A DNA stretch of 32,922 bases from an uncultured bacterium (GTDB lineage Bacteria > Actinomycetota > Coriobacteriia > Coriobacteriales > Coriobacteriaceae), in NCBI GenBank assembly GCA_905214435.1, contig CAJMMA010000016.1, positions 1 through 32,922 on the forward strand, read 5' to 3'. Shown piece by piece: positions 23,620 to 32,260 of the stretch. The position numbers and the translations under genes are program-made. The stretch's first letter is position 1; each line of letters starts with the position of its first letter. The notes under the pieces were generated by a model, which was not told where the DNA came from, did not search any database, and was given only the letters and a program-made list of their open reading frames with translations.

Positions 23620-24882
23620 CTACAGCACGGCGCCCTCGGGCAGATCGACACGGACGACATCCACGACGTCGCCCGGCTCAAGATCGCACGGACCCTCGTT
23701 GATGCGCAACAGGCAGTTCGCACGCTGCATGGTTCCGAGCAGCGCCGAGTTCTGGCTGTGCGCCTCGGTGACCGTAAGCTCACCCGTCTGCGTATCGCGC
23801 GCAACCGTGGCGCGATCATAGAAGCGTCGGTCCTGTCGCTTCTTCACGCCGTGGGTAAGAACCGCCTGCTGCACGGGACGCGCACCCTCGGCAAAGCCGC
23901 GCATCTTGCGAATCGCCGGGCGGGCGAGCATCTCAAAGCCCACGTATGCCGCCGCGGGGTTGCCCGAAAGCCCCAGATTGGGCTTGCCGCCGAGCAGGCC
24001 AAACGTAATGGCTTTGCCGGGACGCAACGAAATGCGATCGAACAGCACCTCGCCCTCGCGCCGAACCAGCGCCGTCACGTAGTCATAGTCGCCAGCCGAG
24101 GCGCCACCGCTCGTAATGACAAAATCGCACTCTTGCGCGGCGCGGTGCACCAGCTCGGCAATCGCCCGCTCGTCGTCGGGCGCAATGCCGTAGAACACTG
24201 GGTCGGCCCCAGCATCGAGCACCTCGGCCATTAACGCCGAGGAATTGGAATCGCGAATCTGCCCGCGTGCCGGCAGCTCGCTCGGCGCGACCAGCTCCGT
24301 GCCCAGCGAGATAATGCCCACGCGCGGAGCGGCATGGACCTTCACGCTCGCATACCCGGCGCTCGCCAACAAGCCGGCGCCCGCCGGAGCCACGACCTCG
24401 CCGGCGTGCATCACAACATCGCCGGCATGGGCCTCCTCGGCGGCAGAGCGAACGTTCTCCCCTACCTTGGCAGGCGCCGAGAACCTCACACGCGAACCCT
24501 CGTTGCCGTCACCGACGAGCACATCGACGATCTCATACTTCACCACGGCATCGGCACCTTCGGGTACCGGTGCGCCCGTCATGATGCGGACCGTCTCGCC
24601 CGCGCCAATTGTGCCCTCAAACACATGGCCCGCGGCCTCGTGTCCGATAACGTCGAGCGTCACCGGCGCCTCGCCAGATCCCTGCGCCAAATCCGCCGAG
24701 CGCACGGCATATCCGTCCATAGCGCTGTTAGCAAACGGCGAGATGTCGATATCGGCCACCGCGTCCTCTGCCAAGGGAAGACCGGCAGCCTGCCACACGG
24801 GAATCTCGACAACTTCGGTGCGATTCACGTGCGACAAGACGATCGCCTGTGCGTCCTCCAACGGAATGAGTTTCTCTGCCAT
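23620..24882 (-). CDS. moeA: Molybdopterin molybdenumtransferase MoeA
   Basis: Inserts molybdate into adenylylated molybdopterin. 420 residues with the standard MoeA domains: N-terminal DISPFANSAMDGYAV (family motif around PxFxxSxMDGYA), GAGETVRIMTGAPVPEGADAVV, the MoaB-like fold with SLGTELV, DFVITSGGASAGDYDYV, LRPGKAITFG and GLSGNPAAA, and a small C-terminal domain. GAGGTG lies 4 nt before the ATG at 24882; an upstream in-frame start at 24909 is less well placed. It is divergent from the CLC gene. Confidence 0.95.
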   Translation of the reverse strand: MAEKLIPLEDAQAIVLSHVNRTEVVEIPVWQAAGLPLAEDAVADIDISPFANSAMDGYAVRSADLAQGSGEAPVTLDVIGHEAAGHVFEGTIGAGETVRIMTGAPVPEGADAVVKYEIVDVLVGDGNEGSRVRFSAPAKVGENVRSAAEEAHAGDVVMHAGEVVAPAGAGLLASAGYASVKVHAAPRVGIISLGTELVAPSELPARGQIRDSNSSALMAEVLDAGADPVFYGIAPDDERAIAELVHRAAQECDFVITSGGASAGDYDYVTALVRREGEVLFDRISLRPGKAITFGLLGGKPNLGLSGNPAAAYVGFEMLARPAIRKMRGFAEGARPVQQAVLTHGVKKRQDRRFYDRATVARDTQTGELTVTEAHSQNSALLGTMQRANCLLRINEGPCDLEPGDVVDVVRVDLPEGAVL

Positions 24883-25038
24883 ATACACCTCTAGCATGCA
24901 ACGGCGCACATCACGGGCGCCGATTCTTTATGTTTATCTCAGTATAATCCCCCGCCGCACGACGGCGACACGGCCCGTGCCCACGAATACACCTGTCGGT
25001 AACGGACGGCGAAACAGAACCAAAACCAACCAGCCGGT

Positions 25039-25064
25039 TTGTCACGTTTGGCACGTTCTATAAT
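25039..25064 (+). promoter_or_regulatory. Candidate promoter of the CLC gene
   Basis: TATAAT at 25059-25064, preceded by TTGTCA at 25039-25044 with a 14-nt spacer, shorter than ideal. It sits 30 nt before the CLC ATG. The rest of the moeA-CLC gap shows no riboswitch I can recognise. Confidence 0.45.
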
Positions 25065-25093
25065 GCTCGTGTTGCAATCAAGAAGAGGAACGT

Positions 25094-26515
25094 ATGGCTT
25101 TTACCGACAAACCCGAAAGCGCTAACGAGGCGCAGGATCATTCCCAGTCGCTCGACGACGGCGGCTTTTTCTCCCTTAACGACGTCATCATGGCCGGCAG
25201 GCATCAGCTCACCCGCTCCGAGCATCTCTTGGCTGCCGACACGCGCCGCAACGCCCGCAACCTACTCGCGAGCGCCAAGTTGCTCGCACTCGTCGTCATC
25301 GTCTCGCTCGCCATGGGCGTTGCCGCCTGGGCGTTTTTGACCTCGCTGAATATCGCGACCGACTATCGCGAGCACCATGCATGGGTCTACGCCTTGCTTC
25401 CCGTTGTGGGCGTTGCCACCGCATGGGTGTACAAAAACCACGGCCTTGCCGCCAAACGCGGTAACAACCTGGTCATCGACTCCGCTCTGGGCACACGCCT
25501 CATCCATATGCGCATGGCCGTTCTCACCTTCGTCTGCTCCACGCTCACGCACCTAACGGGCGGATCTGCCGGTCGCGAGGGGGCCGCGGTGCAGATTGGC
25601 GGCACCATCGCCAGCAACATCTCGAACCTCGCCCACCTCAAAAAACATGACCACCACGACCTCATGCTCGCCGGCATCTCGTCGGCCTTTGGCGCCGTAT
25701 TCGGCTCGCCCCTTGCTGGAGCTTTCTTTGGCATGGAGATGTGCTTTATCGGCAAGATCGACTACACCGCGGGCATCTACTGCCTGGTCGCCTCGTTTAC
25801 CGGCTACTTTACGTCACTTGCCTTGGGAACCGAGTACGAGGCGAATGTCATCGCCAGCGTTCCCAACATGACACCGCGGACGGTTGTCATCGTTGTTATC
25901 AGCGCAATTATCTTCGGTCTGACGGCACGCCTCTTTGCCTGGTCGGTTCGAACCGTCAAAAGCCTTTACGGTCGCTTTATCACCAATTACCTTACTCGCG
26001 CACTCGTGGGCGCACTCGTGGTTTTGGCCGCCTATGCCCTCCTTGACGCCTGGGACTACGCCGGCCTTTCCACGTGGCTTTCCGGCGCCGGATTTGCAGG
26101 CAACACCACCCTGGCGGACGCAGCCATCAAGTTGGTCGTCACAGCGCTTACCCTGGGCGCGGGCTTCCAAGGCGGCGAGGTCACGCCCCTGTTTGGCATC
26201 GGTGCGGCGCTCGGCGGATGGATTGGCTGCCTCGCTGGACTCGACCCGAGCTTTATGGCGGCTCTCGGCATGCTCGGCGTGTTCTGCGCCGGCCTCAACG
26301 TGCCCATCACCACCTGCATGATGGCCATCGACCTGTTCCACGGCACGGCCGCCGGGTTCTTTGTCATCGTGGCCTTTATCAGCTACCTAACCGGCGGACA
26401 CCGCGGCGTGTACCCCGCCCAGCGCATCATCTCACCCAAGCGCCGCTCGCTTATTGTGGATGAGGGAGGTACGGTAGCGGATGCTATCGAGCGCCACAAC
26501 GACCTGATAGAGTAG
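25094..26515 (+). CDS. CLC family anion antiporter, possibly fluoride-type
   Basis: 473 residues: a cytoplasmic N-terminus of about 60, then 10 or more hydrophobic helices. CLC signatures are GGSAGREGAAVQ with gating Glu162, FGSPLAGAFFGMEM, and GFQGGEVTPLFGIG in place of the GIFAP motif. The selectivity-filter region reads GNN (123-125) where chloride-type CLCs have GSGIP. The missing serine and the GGEVTPLF form recall the fluoride/proton (CLC-F) branch. That is inference, and chloride is the alternative. AGAGGAAC precedes the ATG. It is one of the few plus-strand genes here. Confidence 0.88.
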   Translation: MAFTDKPESANEAQDHSQSLDDGGFFSLNDVIMAGRHQLTRSEHLLAADTRRNARNLLASAKLLALVVIVSLAMGVAAWAFLTSLNIATDYREHHAWVYALLPVVGVATAWVYKNHGLAAKRGNNLVIDSALGTRLIHMRMAVLTFVCSTLTHLTGGSAGREGAAVQIGGTIASNISNLAHLKKHDHHDLMLAGISSAFGAVFGSPLAGAFFGMEMCFIGKIDYTAGIYCLVASFTGYFTSLALGTEYEANVIASVPNMTPRTVVIVVISAIIFGLTARLFAWSVRTVKSLYGRFITNYLTRALVGALVVLAAYALLDAWDYAGLSTWLSGAGFAGNTTLADAAIKLVVTALTLGAGFQGGEVTPLFGIGAALGGWIGCLAGLDPSFMAALGMLGVFCAGLNVPITTCMMAIDLFHGTAAGFFVIVAFISYLTGGHRGVYPAQRIISPKRRSLIVDEGGTVADAIERHNDLIE

Positions 26516-26601
26516 ATGTAATTATCGCCGTGCAGCCACAATCGGGGCTAATTCGACCTGAGCGCGACCGCACTGTCATGTCACACGCCGGGAGTCGCCC
26601 C

Positions 26602-27564
26602 ATGCACGCAACTGATTTTGGTCGCACGCTCATCATCGCCAACCCAGCCGCCCAGTCGGGTGCGGCACGCGAAGTTGCCGAGCGCCTGCAACGCTTTTTG
26701 GACATGACTGCACGCGCATCCCAGTTTGACCTGGTGTTGACCGAGCGTATGGGACACGCCAAGGAGCTGGCCGCACAGGCTCAGGGCTATCGCACCGTTA
26801 TCGCACTCGGCGGCGACGGCGTGATTCACGAGGTCGTCAACGGGCTTATGACGCAAAAGGAGGACGTCCGCCCCGCTCTTGCCGTCCTGCCCGTGGGCTC
26901 CGGCAATGATTTTGCCCAGACGCTCGGCATCAACGATTTCTCCGGCAAGGATTATGGCGCGCTGCTCACCTGCGAGCTGCAGCGTCAGGACATCGGGCGC
27001 ATTCGCTCGTGGAGCCCTGCGAGCGGCAGCGGCGAGGCTACCGTTGAGTACTACGACCAGACGCTTTCGGTCGGCATCGATGCCGCCATCGGCCTGGGCA
27101 CCACTGAGCTGCGCAAAAAGACCGGCTTGACGGGCGCGCCGCTCTACACCCTTTCGGGACTTGAGCAGTTTGGCCTGCGCTACCGCAACTACCCCATGAC
27201 AGTCAGCTTTGACGGCGCGCCCGCCGAGCGCGTGAGGGCGATCATCATGGCGATTCAGCTTGGTCCTACCTATGGCTCGGGCTATCGCATCTGCCCCGAT
27301 GCCGACCCCTGCGACGGCATGCTCGACGTCTGCTACGCCTGCGGCCCCGTCCCTCGCGCGGTAGCCCTGCCTATGTTCCTTTCGGCCAAGGACGGCCACC
27401 ATACCAAGTTGCCACCGGTTCGCATGCGCCGCTGCCGCCATGCCGAGCTAACTTTTGAGGAGCCCGACTACCCCATCCAGGCCGACGGCGAGCCCGTTGA
27501 CGCCTCGCGCATCGAGGTCGACGTCCTCGGCAGCGCCCTCCAAGTTTGGCACCCTACCCGCTAG
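26602..27564 (+). CDS. Diacylglycerol/sphingosine kinase family protein
   Basis: 320 residues with the lipid-kinase catalytic fold (DAGKc/YegS/DgkB). Visible are LIIANPAAQSG, the nucleotide motif ALGGDGVIHEVVNGL and LPVGSGNDFAQTLG, then the C-terminal beta domain with QADGEPVD. It probably phosphorylates diacylglycerol or a related lipid at the membrane; the substrate is not certain. The ATG at 26602 has GGGAG about 7 nt upstream, better than the earlier in-frame ATG at 26578. It follows the CLC gene in the same direction. Confidence 0.88.
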   Translation: MHATDFGRTLIIANPAAQSGAAREVAERLQRFLDMTARASQFDLVLTERMGHAKELAAQAQGYRTVIALGGDGVIHEVVNGLMTQKEDVRPALAVLPVGSGNDFAQTLGINDFSGKDYGALLTCELQRQDIGRIRSWSPASGSGEATVEYYDQTLSVGIDAAIGLGTTELRKKTGLTGAPLYTLSGLEQFGLRYRNYPMTVSFDGAPAERVRAIIMAIQLGPTYGSGYRICPDADPCDGMLDVCYACGPVPRAVALPMFLSAKDGHHTKLPPVRMRRCRHAELTFEEPDYPIQADGEPVDASRIEVDVLGSALQVWHPTR

Positions 27565-27585
27565 CAAGGCCAGCGGGGCAATCGA

Positions 27586-27966
27586 CTACTCGTCACTGCT
27601 CGGCTTGCGGCGGTTGGCCTTTTTGATGGCGTTGAAGTGCTTGTCGTTGAGTCTACGCTGGCGGGAGCGCTGGGGCACCTTGGTCTTTACGCGTCGGCGC
27701 GGTGGACGCCCGCGACGCTCGAGCTCGGCGCGTAGTTTGCGCAGGCAGCTCGCGCGATTCTGGAACTGGCTGCGGCTCTCGCGCGCCGTCACGGTAATCC
27801 CCGAAGGGATATGCTTCATGCGCACCGCCGAGTCCGTCGTGTTCACGCCCTGGCCGCCCGGACCCGTCGCGCGAAACACCTGGACCTCGCAATCACGCGC
27901 CAGCTCCTCGGCCGACATCTCGGCATAGCGCGTATACTCGCGCCATCCCATCTTGTTCTCGTCCAT
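27586..27966 (-). CDS. Release-factor-like ribosome rescue protein (ArfB type)
   Basis: 126 residues, a stand-alone peptidyl-tRNA hydrolase domain of class I release factors. GPGGQGVN carries the catalytic GGQ. There is no codon-recognition domain. The C-terminal tail (from about residue 85) is very basic, as in ArfB/YaeJ, where the tail enters the empty mRNA channel of stalled ribosomes. GGGGAGG lies 7 nt before the ATG at 27966; the upstream extension runs into the palindrome and is rejected. A PrfH-like role is the alternative. Confidence 0.85.
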   Translation of the reverse strand: MDENKMGWREYTRYAEMSAEELARDCEVQVFRATGPGGQGVNTTDSAVRMKHIPSGITVTARESRSQFQNRASCLRKLRAELERRGRPPRRRVKTKVPQRSRQRRLNDKHFNAIKKANRRKPSSDE

Positions 27967-27985
27967 ATCAACACCTCCCCTCATA

Positions 27986-28022
27986 CAAAAAATGTGACAA
28001 AGGGACAGTCCCTTTGTCACAT
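27986..28022 (-). terminator. Perfect palindromic terminator of xpt (REP-like element D)
   Basis: 15-bp perfect arms, ATGTGACAAAGGGAC and GTCCCTTTGTCACAT, around one base (27992-28022). They are followed on the minus strand by TTTTTT, 28 nt past the xpt stop. It acts as a plausible intrinsic terminator but also shares its core with element C at 19,443, so it is a repeat put to use. Confidence 0.85.
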
Positions 28023-28049
28023 CGCATACCAATCGCTTGTGTCGCGCGC

Positions 28050-28628
28050 TTAGGCGAAGGTGATCTCGCCGTTATCGCAGTCCATATCGGCGATACGGGC
28101 CAGGCTCTCAACGCGGAAGCCGCGCTCGCGGAGCTTATCGCCACCGCCCTGGAAGCCCTTCTCCACCGCAATGCCAATGCCGGACACCTCGGCACCCGCA
28201 GCCTCGCAGATCTTGATAAGACCCTCGAGCGCACAGCCGTTGGCCAGGAAGTCGTCGATAATCAGGACCTTATCGCCCTCGGAAAGGAAGCGCTTGCCCA
28301 CGATGACGGGGTACTCCTTCTGCTTGGTAAAGGAGTAGATGGTCGTAGCGTACTGCTCGCCGTCGAGGTTGATGGACTGTGCCTTCTTGGCAAAGACCAC
28401 CGGCACGCCGCCAAAGTGCTGAGCGGCAATGCAAGCCATGCCAATGCCCGAGGCCTCGATCGTCAGGATCTTGTTGATCTCGACATCCTTGAACAGACGG
28501 GCCCACTCGGCGCCCATATGGTCGAACAGCTCAACGTCGCACTGGTGGTTGAGGAAGGCATCAACCTTAAGGACGTTACCGGCCTTTACGATGCCGTCAT
28601 GGCGAATACGATCCTCAAGCTCCTGCAT
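28050..28628 (-). CDS. xpt: Xanthine phosphoribosyltransferase
   Basis: Salvages xanthine to XMP with PRPP. 192 residues, typical of Xpt. The PRPP-binding motif is KVLIIDDFLANGCA. The N-terminal HQCDVELFDHMGAEWARLF and ILTIEASGIGMA match the family. AAGGGG lies 8 nt before the ATG at 28628. I see no purine riboswitch in the 160 nt upstream. Purine salvage pairs sensibly with a xanthine-type hydroxylase elsewhere in the window, but they are not linked. Confidence 0.95.
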   Translation of the reverse strand: MQELEDRIRHDGIVKAGNVLKVDAFLNHQCDVELFDHMGAEWARLFKDVEINKILTIEASGIGMACIAAQHFGGVPVVFAKKAQSINLDGEQYATTIYSFTKQKEYPVIVGKRFLSEGDKVLIIDDFLANGCALEGLIKICEAAGAEVSGIGIAVEKGFQGGGDKLRERGFRVESLARIADMDCDNGEITFA

Positions 28629-28785
28629 GGCGCAACCCCTTCTCGCGGCAACGATACCGCGCGATTAATAAACGTTGTTCGATAGTCTACCACGGACCGG
28701 CCCCCGCCCGTCCCACAAGCCACATCGCACCACAAACCAGTCTTTTTGGGACGGCGCGAATCGTGGCAGACAGCCTCCCAACACG

Positions 28786-30090
28786 CTAATGGCGGGCGCA
28801 CATCTTCACCAAACGCACCATGGCGAGCGCAAAGCCCACAGCGGCCACAGCCATGAGCACGTAGAACACCGAGCGAAAGCCGAATAAGAACACATCCGGA
28901 CGGCCTGCAACGAAACTGGTCACGGCCTCGCCCATCGCCACACTCATCTGCCCATACAGGATATTCGACGCCACCGTAATACCGAGTGCCATGCCGGCGT
29001 AGCGCGCCAAACTGCCCAAGCTGCCAGCAAAACCGAGCGCTTCGCGCGGAGCCGAGCCCATGTACAGGGAGTTATTGGGGCTCTGGAAAATCGACGTGCC
29101 GCACGACATAAACGCGACGCAGCACACGATCACGGGGATGGAAGAGTGCTCGTCGAGCGTACTTACCGCAAAGAGACCGCACACGTACACACCCAGGCCG
29201 ACCGCCGTGGGACCCTCGCAGCCAACACGGTCCGAAACCGTACCCGAAAGCGGCCCGATAAAGGCATTTACCATCGGCAGCGCCAAAAAGAGCAGTCCGG
29301 AAATATCGGAGCTAAAGCCATGAGCATCCTGGAAATAGAACGGCAGCACAAACTCAGATGCACCGATGCCGATAAACACAATAAGCATGCATGCCAAGTT
29401 AATCGTAAAAGCCGAACTCGCAAAGCAGCGACGCGCGGCCTCCGCCAGCGACATGGGGCGCTCACCGGCCTCCGGCTTAACATGCGGCAGCGTGTAAAGC
29501 CCCACGATAAACGAGATGACGCCAATGGGCAGGTTGATGAGGAAGATGCTCTCCCAGGGAAAGCTTGCCACCAGCATGCCGCCCAGCACGGGGCCACACA
29601 TCATGCCGAGGGCCACGAAAGTCGCGAGGATACCCATGGCACGACCGCGCTCGCGCGCCGGAAACGACTCGGTGATGATACCCATGTTGTTAGCCATGGC
29701 CGCCGCGCAACCGACTCCCTGAACAATACGTGCCAGGATAAGAACCTCGAGCGAGGCCGAAAGGCCGCACAGCAGCGAGCCGACCGTAAAGACGATGACG
29801 CCCAGTTGGAATACGCCCACCTTGCCGCGCACGTCGCCCAGACGGCCAAACGGCAGCATAGCCACGCATGTCGCAAGCAGATACACCGAGCTCACCAGCT
29901 GGATGCGGTCGAGGCCCACGCCCAGCTCCTTTTGCATCACCGGCAGTGCCACGGTCACGACGGTCGAATCCAGACACGCCATAAACGTCATGATGAGCAC
30001 GGTAAACAGAATCGCCCATTTGTTCTTGCCATGGGTGTCGCCCTCTAGGGCAATGTGCTCGCGGCGCAGCTGCTCTGCGGTTTTCTCCAT
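28786..30090 (-). CDS. MFS drug:H+ antiporter (DHA2, EmrB/QacA-like)
   Basis: 434 residues, about 12-14 membrane helices. The first helix has LDSTVVTVALPVM, the DHA2 motif. Motif A reads FGRLGDVRGK and motif C GPVLGGML. It probably exports a toxic compound by proton antiport; the substrate is unknown. AAAGG lies 6 nt before the ATG at 30090, and the ATG at 30096 is too close to it. The upstream hairpin at 30116-30163 isolates it from the sulfhydrylase gene, so it is likely monocistronic. Confidence 0.9.
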   Translation of the reverse strand: MEKTAEQLRREHIALEGDTHGKNKWAILFTVLIMTFMACLDSTVVTVALPVMQKELGVGLDRIQLVSSVYLLATCVAMLPFGRLGDVRGKVGVFQLGVIVFTVGSLLCGLSASLEVLILARIVQGVGCAAAMANNMGIITESFPARERGRAMGILATFVALGMMCGPVLGGMLVASFPWESIFLINLPIGVISFIVGLYTLPHVKPEAGERPMSLAEAARRCFASSAFTINLACMLIVFIGIGASEFVLPFYFQDAHGFSSDISGLLFLALPMVNAFIGPLSGTVSDRVGCEGPTAVGLGVYVCGLFAVSTLDEHSSIPVIVCCVAFMSCGTSIFQSPNNSLYMGSAPREALGFAGSLGSLARYAGMALGITVASNILYGQMSVAMGEAVTSFVAGRPDVFLFGFRSVFYVLMAVAAVGFALAMVRLVKMCARH

Positions 30091-30115
30091 ATCCATCCTT
30101 TCGAGTGGCCCAACA

Positions 30116-30163
30116 CAAAAACGGGGCCCCAATCGCCTGCAAACAGCCGCGATTGGGGTCCCG
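30116..30163 (-). terminator. Strong terminator after the sulfhydrylase gene
   Basis: 15-nt arms with one mismatch (CGGGGCCCCAATCGC / GCGATTGGGGTCCCG) and a 12-nt loop, followed on the minus strand by TTTTTG. Confidence 0.92.
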
Positions 30164-30232
30164 CCTACGGAATCGGAACGTAAAGGTCGCCGAAGCCCTC
30201 TGTCGGCATCGGCGACTTATGCGAACGCTAGC

Positions 30233-31516
30233 CTAGCACTGCTCGAGAGCCTGCTCAAGGTCGGCAATCAGGTCGGCCGTGTCCTCGAGGCCGCACGACA
30301 GGCGCACCATGTCGGCGGAGATGCCACAGGCGATGAGCTCCTCATCGTTCATCTGGCGATGCGTGGCGTTAGCGGGATGCAGGCAGCAGGTGCGAGCATC
30401 GGCCACATGCGTGGCGATCTGGGCGAGTTTAAGGCTCTTCATAAAGGTCTCGGCCGCCGCGCGACCACCGTTAAAGCCAAAGCTCACGACGCCGCAGGTA
30501 CCGTTGGGCATGTACTTCTGAGCCAGGTCATAGTACTTATCGCCCTCCAGGCCCGGATAGCTCACAAAGCGCACCTTGGGATGGCTCTGCAGGAACTTAG
30601 CAACGGCCAGGCCGTTCTCACAATGACGCGGCATACGCACATGCAGGCTCTCGAGCGAGCTATTCAGGAAAAACGCCGCCTGCGGGTTCTGCATGGGGCC
30701 GAGGTCGCGCATGAGCTGAGCGGTTGCCTTGGTAATGAAGGCACCCTCGCGACCGAACTTCTCGGCATAGGTCACGCCGTGATAGCTCTCGTCGGGCGTG
30801 GTGAGACCCGGGAACTTGTCTGCATGGGCCATCCAGTCAAACTGGCCGTGGTCAACGATCACGCCGCCCAGGTAGGCCGCATGCCCATCCATGTACTTGG
30901 TGGTAGAGTGCGTGACGATGTCGGCGCCCCACTCAAAGGGACGGCACATCACGGGCGTCGGGAAGGTGTTGTCGACCATCAGCGGCACGCCGTGGTCATG
31001 CGCGGCCTTGGCAAAGCGCTCAATATCGAGCACGGCAAGGGCGGGGTTGGCAATCGTCTCGCCAAAGACGAGCTTGGTATTGGGCTCAAAGGCTGCCTCC
31101 AGCTCCTCATCGGTGCAGTCGGGGGCGACGAACGTGCAGGTCACGCCCATGCGGCCCATGGTGTGGGCGAGCAGGTTATACGTACCGCCGTAGATAGCAG
31201 AGCTCGCGACCACGTGATCACCGGCACCGGCCACGTTAAAGATCGCGAGGAAGTTCGCGGCCATGCCCGAACTCGTGAGCATCGCAGCGGTGCCGCCCTC
31301 CATCTCGCAGATCTTGGCGGCGACCAGATCGCACGTGGGATTCTGCAGACGGCTGTAGAAGTAGCCCGACTCCTCCAGGTCAAACAGCTTGCCCATGTGC
31401 TCGGACGTGTCGTATTTCCACGTGGTGGACTGGTAGATGGGCACCTGGCGCGGCTCGGCATCTCCCGGGTGATAGCCGCCCTGAACACATGTAGTTCCGA
31501 TGGTCTGCTCGCTCAT
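30233..31516 (-). CDS. metY: O-acetylhomoserine sulfhydrylase (aminocarboxypropyltransferase)
   Basis: PLP enzyme of the Cys/Met metabolism family that makes homocysteine from O-acetylhomoserine and sulfide. 427 residues, the length of this subgroup (longer than the about 380-400 of gamma-lyases). YSRLQNPT is the N-terminal PLP-phosphate contact, SSGMAA follows, and Lys207 in THSTTKYMDGH is the PLP lysine. GGGAG lies 7 nt before the ATG at 31516. The 100-nt leader shows no SAM riboswitch I can recognise. It is divergent from the C_GCAxxG_C_C gene. Confidence 0.93.
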   Translation of the reverse strand: MSEQTIGTTCVQGGYHPGDAEPRQVPIYQSTTWKYDTSEHMGKLFDLEESGYFYSRLQNPTCDLVAAKICEMEGGTAAMLTSSGMAANFLAIFNVAGAGDHVVASSAIYGGTYNLLAHTMGRMGVTCTFVAPDCTDEELEAAFEPNTKLVFGETIANPALAVLDIERFAKAAHDHGVPLMVDNTFPTPVMCRPFEWGADIVTHSTTKYMDGHAAYLGGVIVDHGQFDWMAHADKFPGLTTPDESYHGVTYAEKFGREGAFITKATAQLMRDLGPMQNPQAAFFLNSSLESLHVRMPRHCENGLAVAKFLQSHPKVRFVSYPGLEGDKYYDLAQKYMPNGTCGVVSFGFNGGRAAAETFMKSLKLAQIATHVADARTCCLHPANATHRQMNDEELIACGISADMVRLSCGLEDTADLIADLEQALEQC

Positions 31517-31746
31517 ATCTAGCTCCCTTGCCTGGGTTACGTTTTATTCGGTTCACGATACCGCTACCCTGCACCCCTCTCAACCCATCCCCAAGGTAGG
31601 TTAAGGGACAAATTAATCAGAGGTATTTATCTCAAGCCTTGGGCATTTGCTCGATAGATAAAAACGAGGCATACATGAAGCTCTCGATGATTACATACCC
31701 CGTCACGGGTACCATAGGCGGGTACACCGTAACCAAGGAGACAACG

Positions 31747-32193
31747 ATGAAGCAAATCGATACGGCCCAGCTCAACACTGCCGCCTGCCAGGCTCAGGCT
31801 GCCGAGTACCACGCCCGCGGCTTTAACTGCGCCCAGGCTGTCGCTTGCACGCTCGCGCCCGCTGTGGGGCTCGACCCCCAGATCGCCTTTACCCTCACCG
31901 AGGGCTTTGGCGCCGGCATGGGCGGCATGACCGAGACCTGCGGCGCCATCTCGGGCGCCGTGGCGATCATGGGCTTTGTGATGAGCGACGGTATGGAGAA
32001 CCCCAAGACCAAGGGCCAGACCTACAAGCTGTCGCGCGAGATTGCCAAGCGCTTTGGCGAGAAGAACACGACGACCGTCTGCGGCACGCTCAAGGGCATC
32101 GGATCGGACAAAGGTCCGCTCCGCAGCTGTCCCGGTTGCATCGACGATGCCGTCGAAATCGCCTGTGATGTACTAAAGCAGCTCGCCGAGTAA
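31747..32193 (+). CDS. C_GCAxxG_C_C family (putative redox) protein
   Basis: 148 residues. Conserved cysteines lie in FNCAQAV, TETCGAISGAVAIMG (the GCAxxG-like core), VCGTLKG and the terminal SCPGCIDDA. This pattern defines the C_GCAxxG_C_C family, whose members probably bind metal or do redox chemistry and are often near oxidoreductases. AAGGAG lies 6 nt before the ATG at 31747; the frame extends upstream to an ATG at 31675, but that lacks a good site. Function is not established. Confidence 0.85.
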   Translation: MKQIDTAQLNTAACQAQAAEYHARGFNCAQAVACTLAPAVGLDPQIAFTLTEGFGAGMGGMTETCGAISGAVAIMGFVMSDGMENPKTKGQTYKLSREIAKRFGEKNTTTVCGTLKGIGSDKGPLRSCPGCIDDAVEIACDVLKQLAE

Positions 32194-32210
32194 ACGGCAG
32201 CGACATAAAA

Positions 32211-32257
32211 CGACGGTCGGTGTGCTTGGGATCCGTCCAAAAGCACGCCGGCCGTCG
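32211..32257 (-). terminator. Terminator after yigZ
   Basis: 17-bp stem with two G-U pairs (CGACGGTCGGTGTGCTT / AAGCACGCCGGCCGTCG), 13-nt loop, followed on the minus strand by TTTTATG. It lies between convergent genes and could also stop the C_GCAxxG_C_C transcript, though no T-run is seen on the plus side. Confidence 0.85.
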
Positions 32258-32260
32258 CCG

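Noticed and set aside
24910..25093. Fluoride riboswitch upstream of the CLC gene
   Set aside because: No GGCGATG ... CTGATGxCxCTAC pattern could be found.
28629..28785. Purine riboswitch upstream of xpt
   Set aside because: The conserved junction sequences (TATA ... TTTC-TACC) are missing on the minus strand.
31517..31746. SAM riboswitch upstream of the sulfhydrylase
   Set aside because: No SAM-I core motif; the leader has only short, unconvincing pairings.
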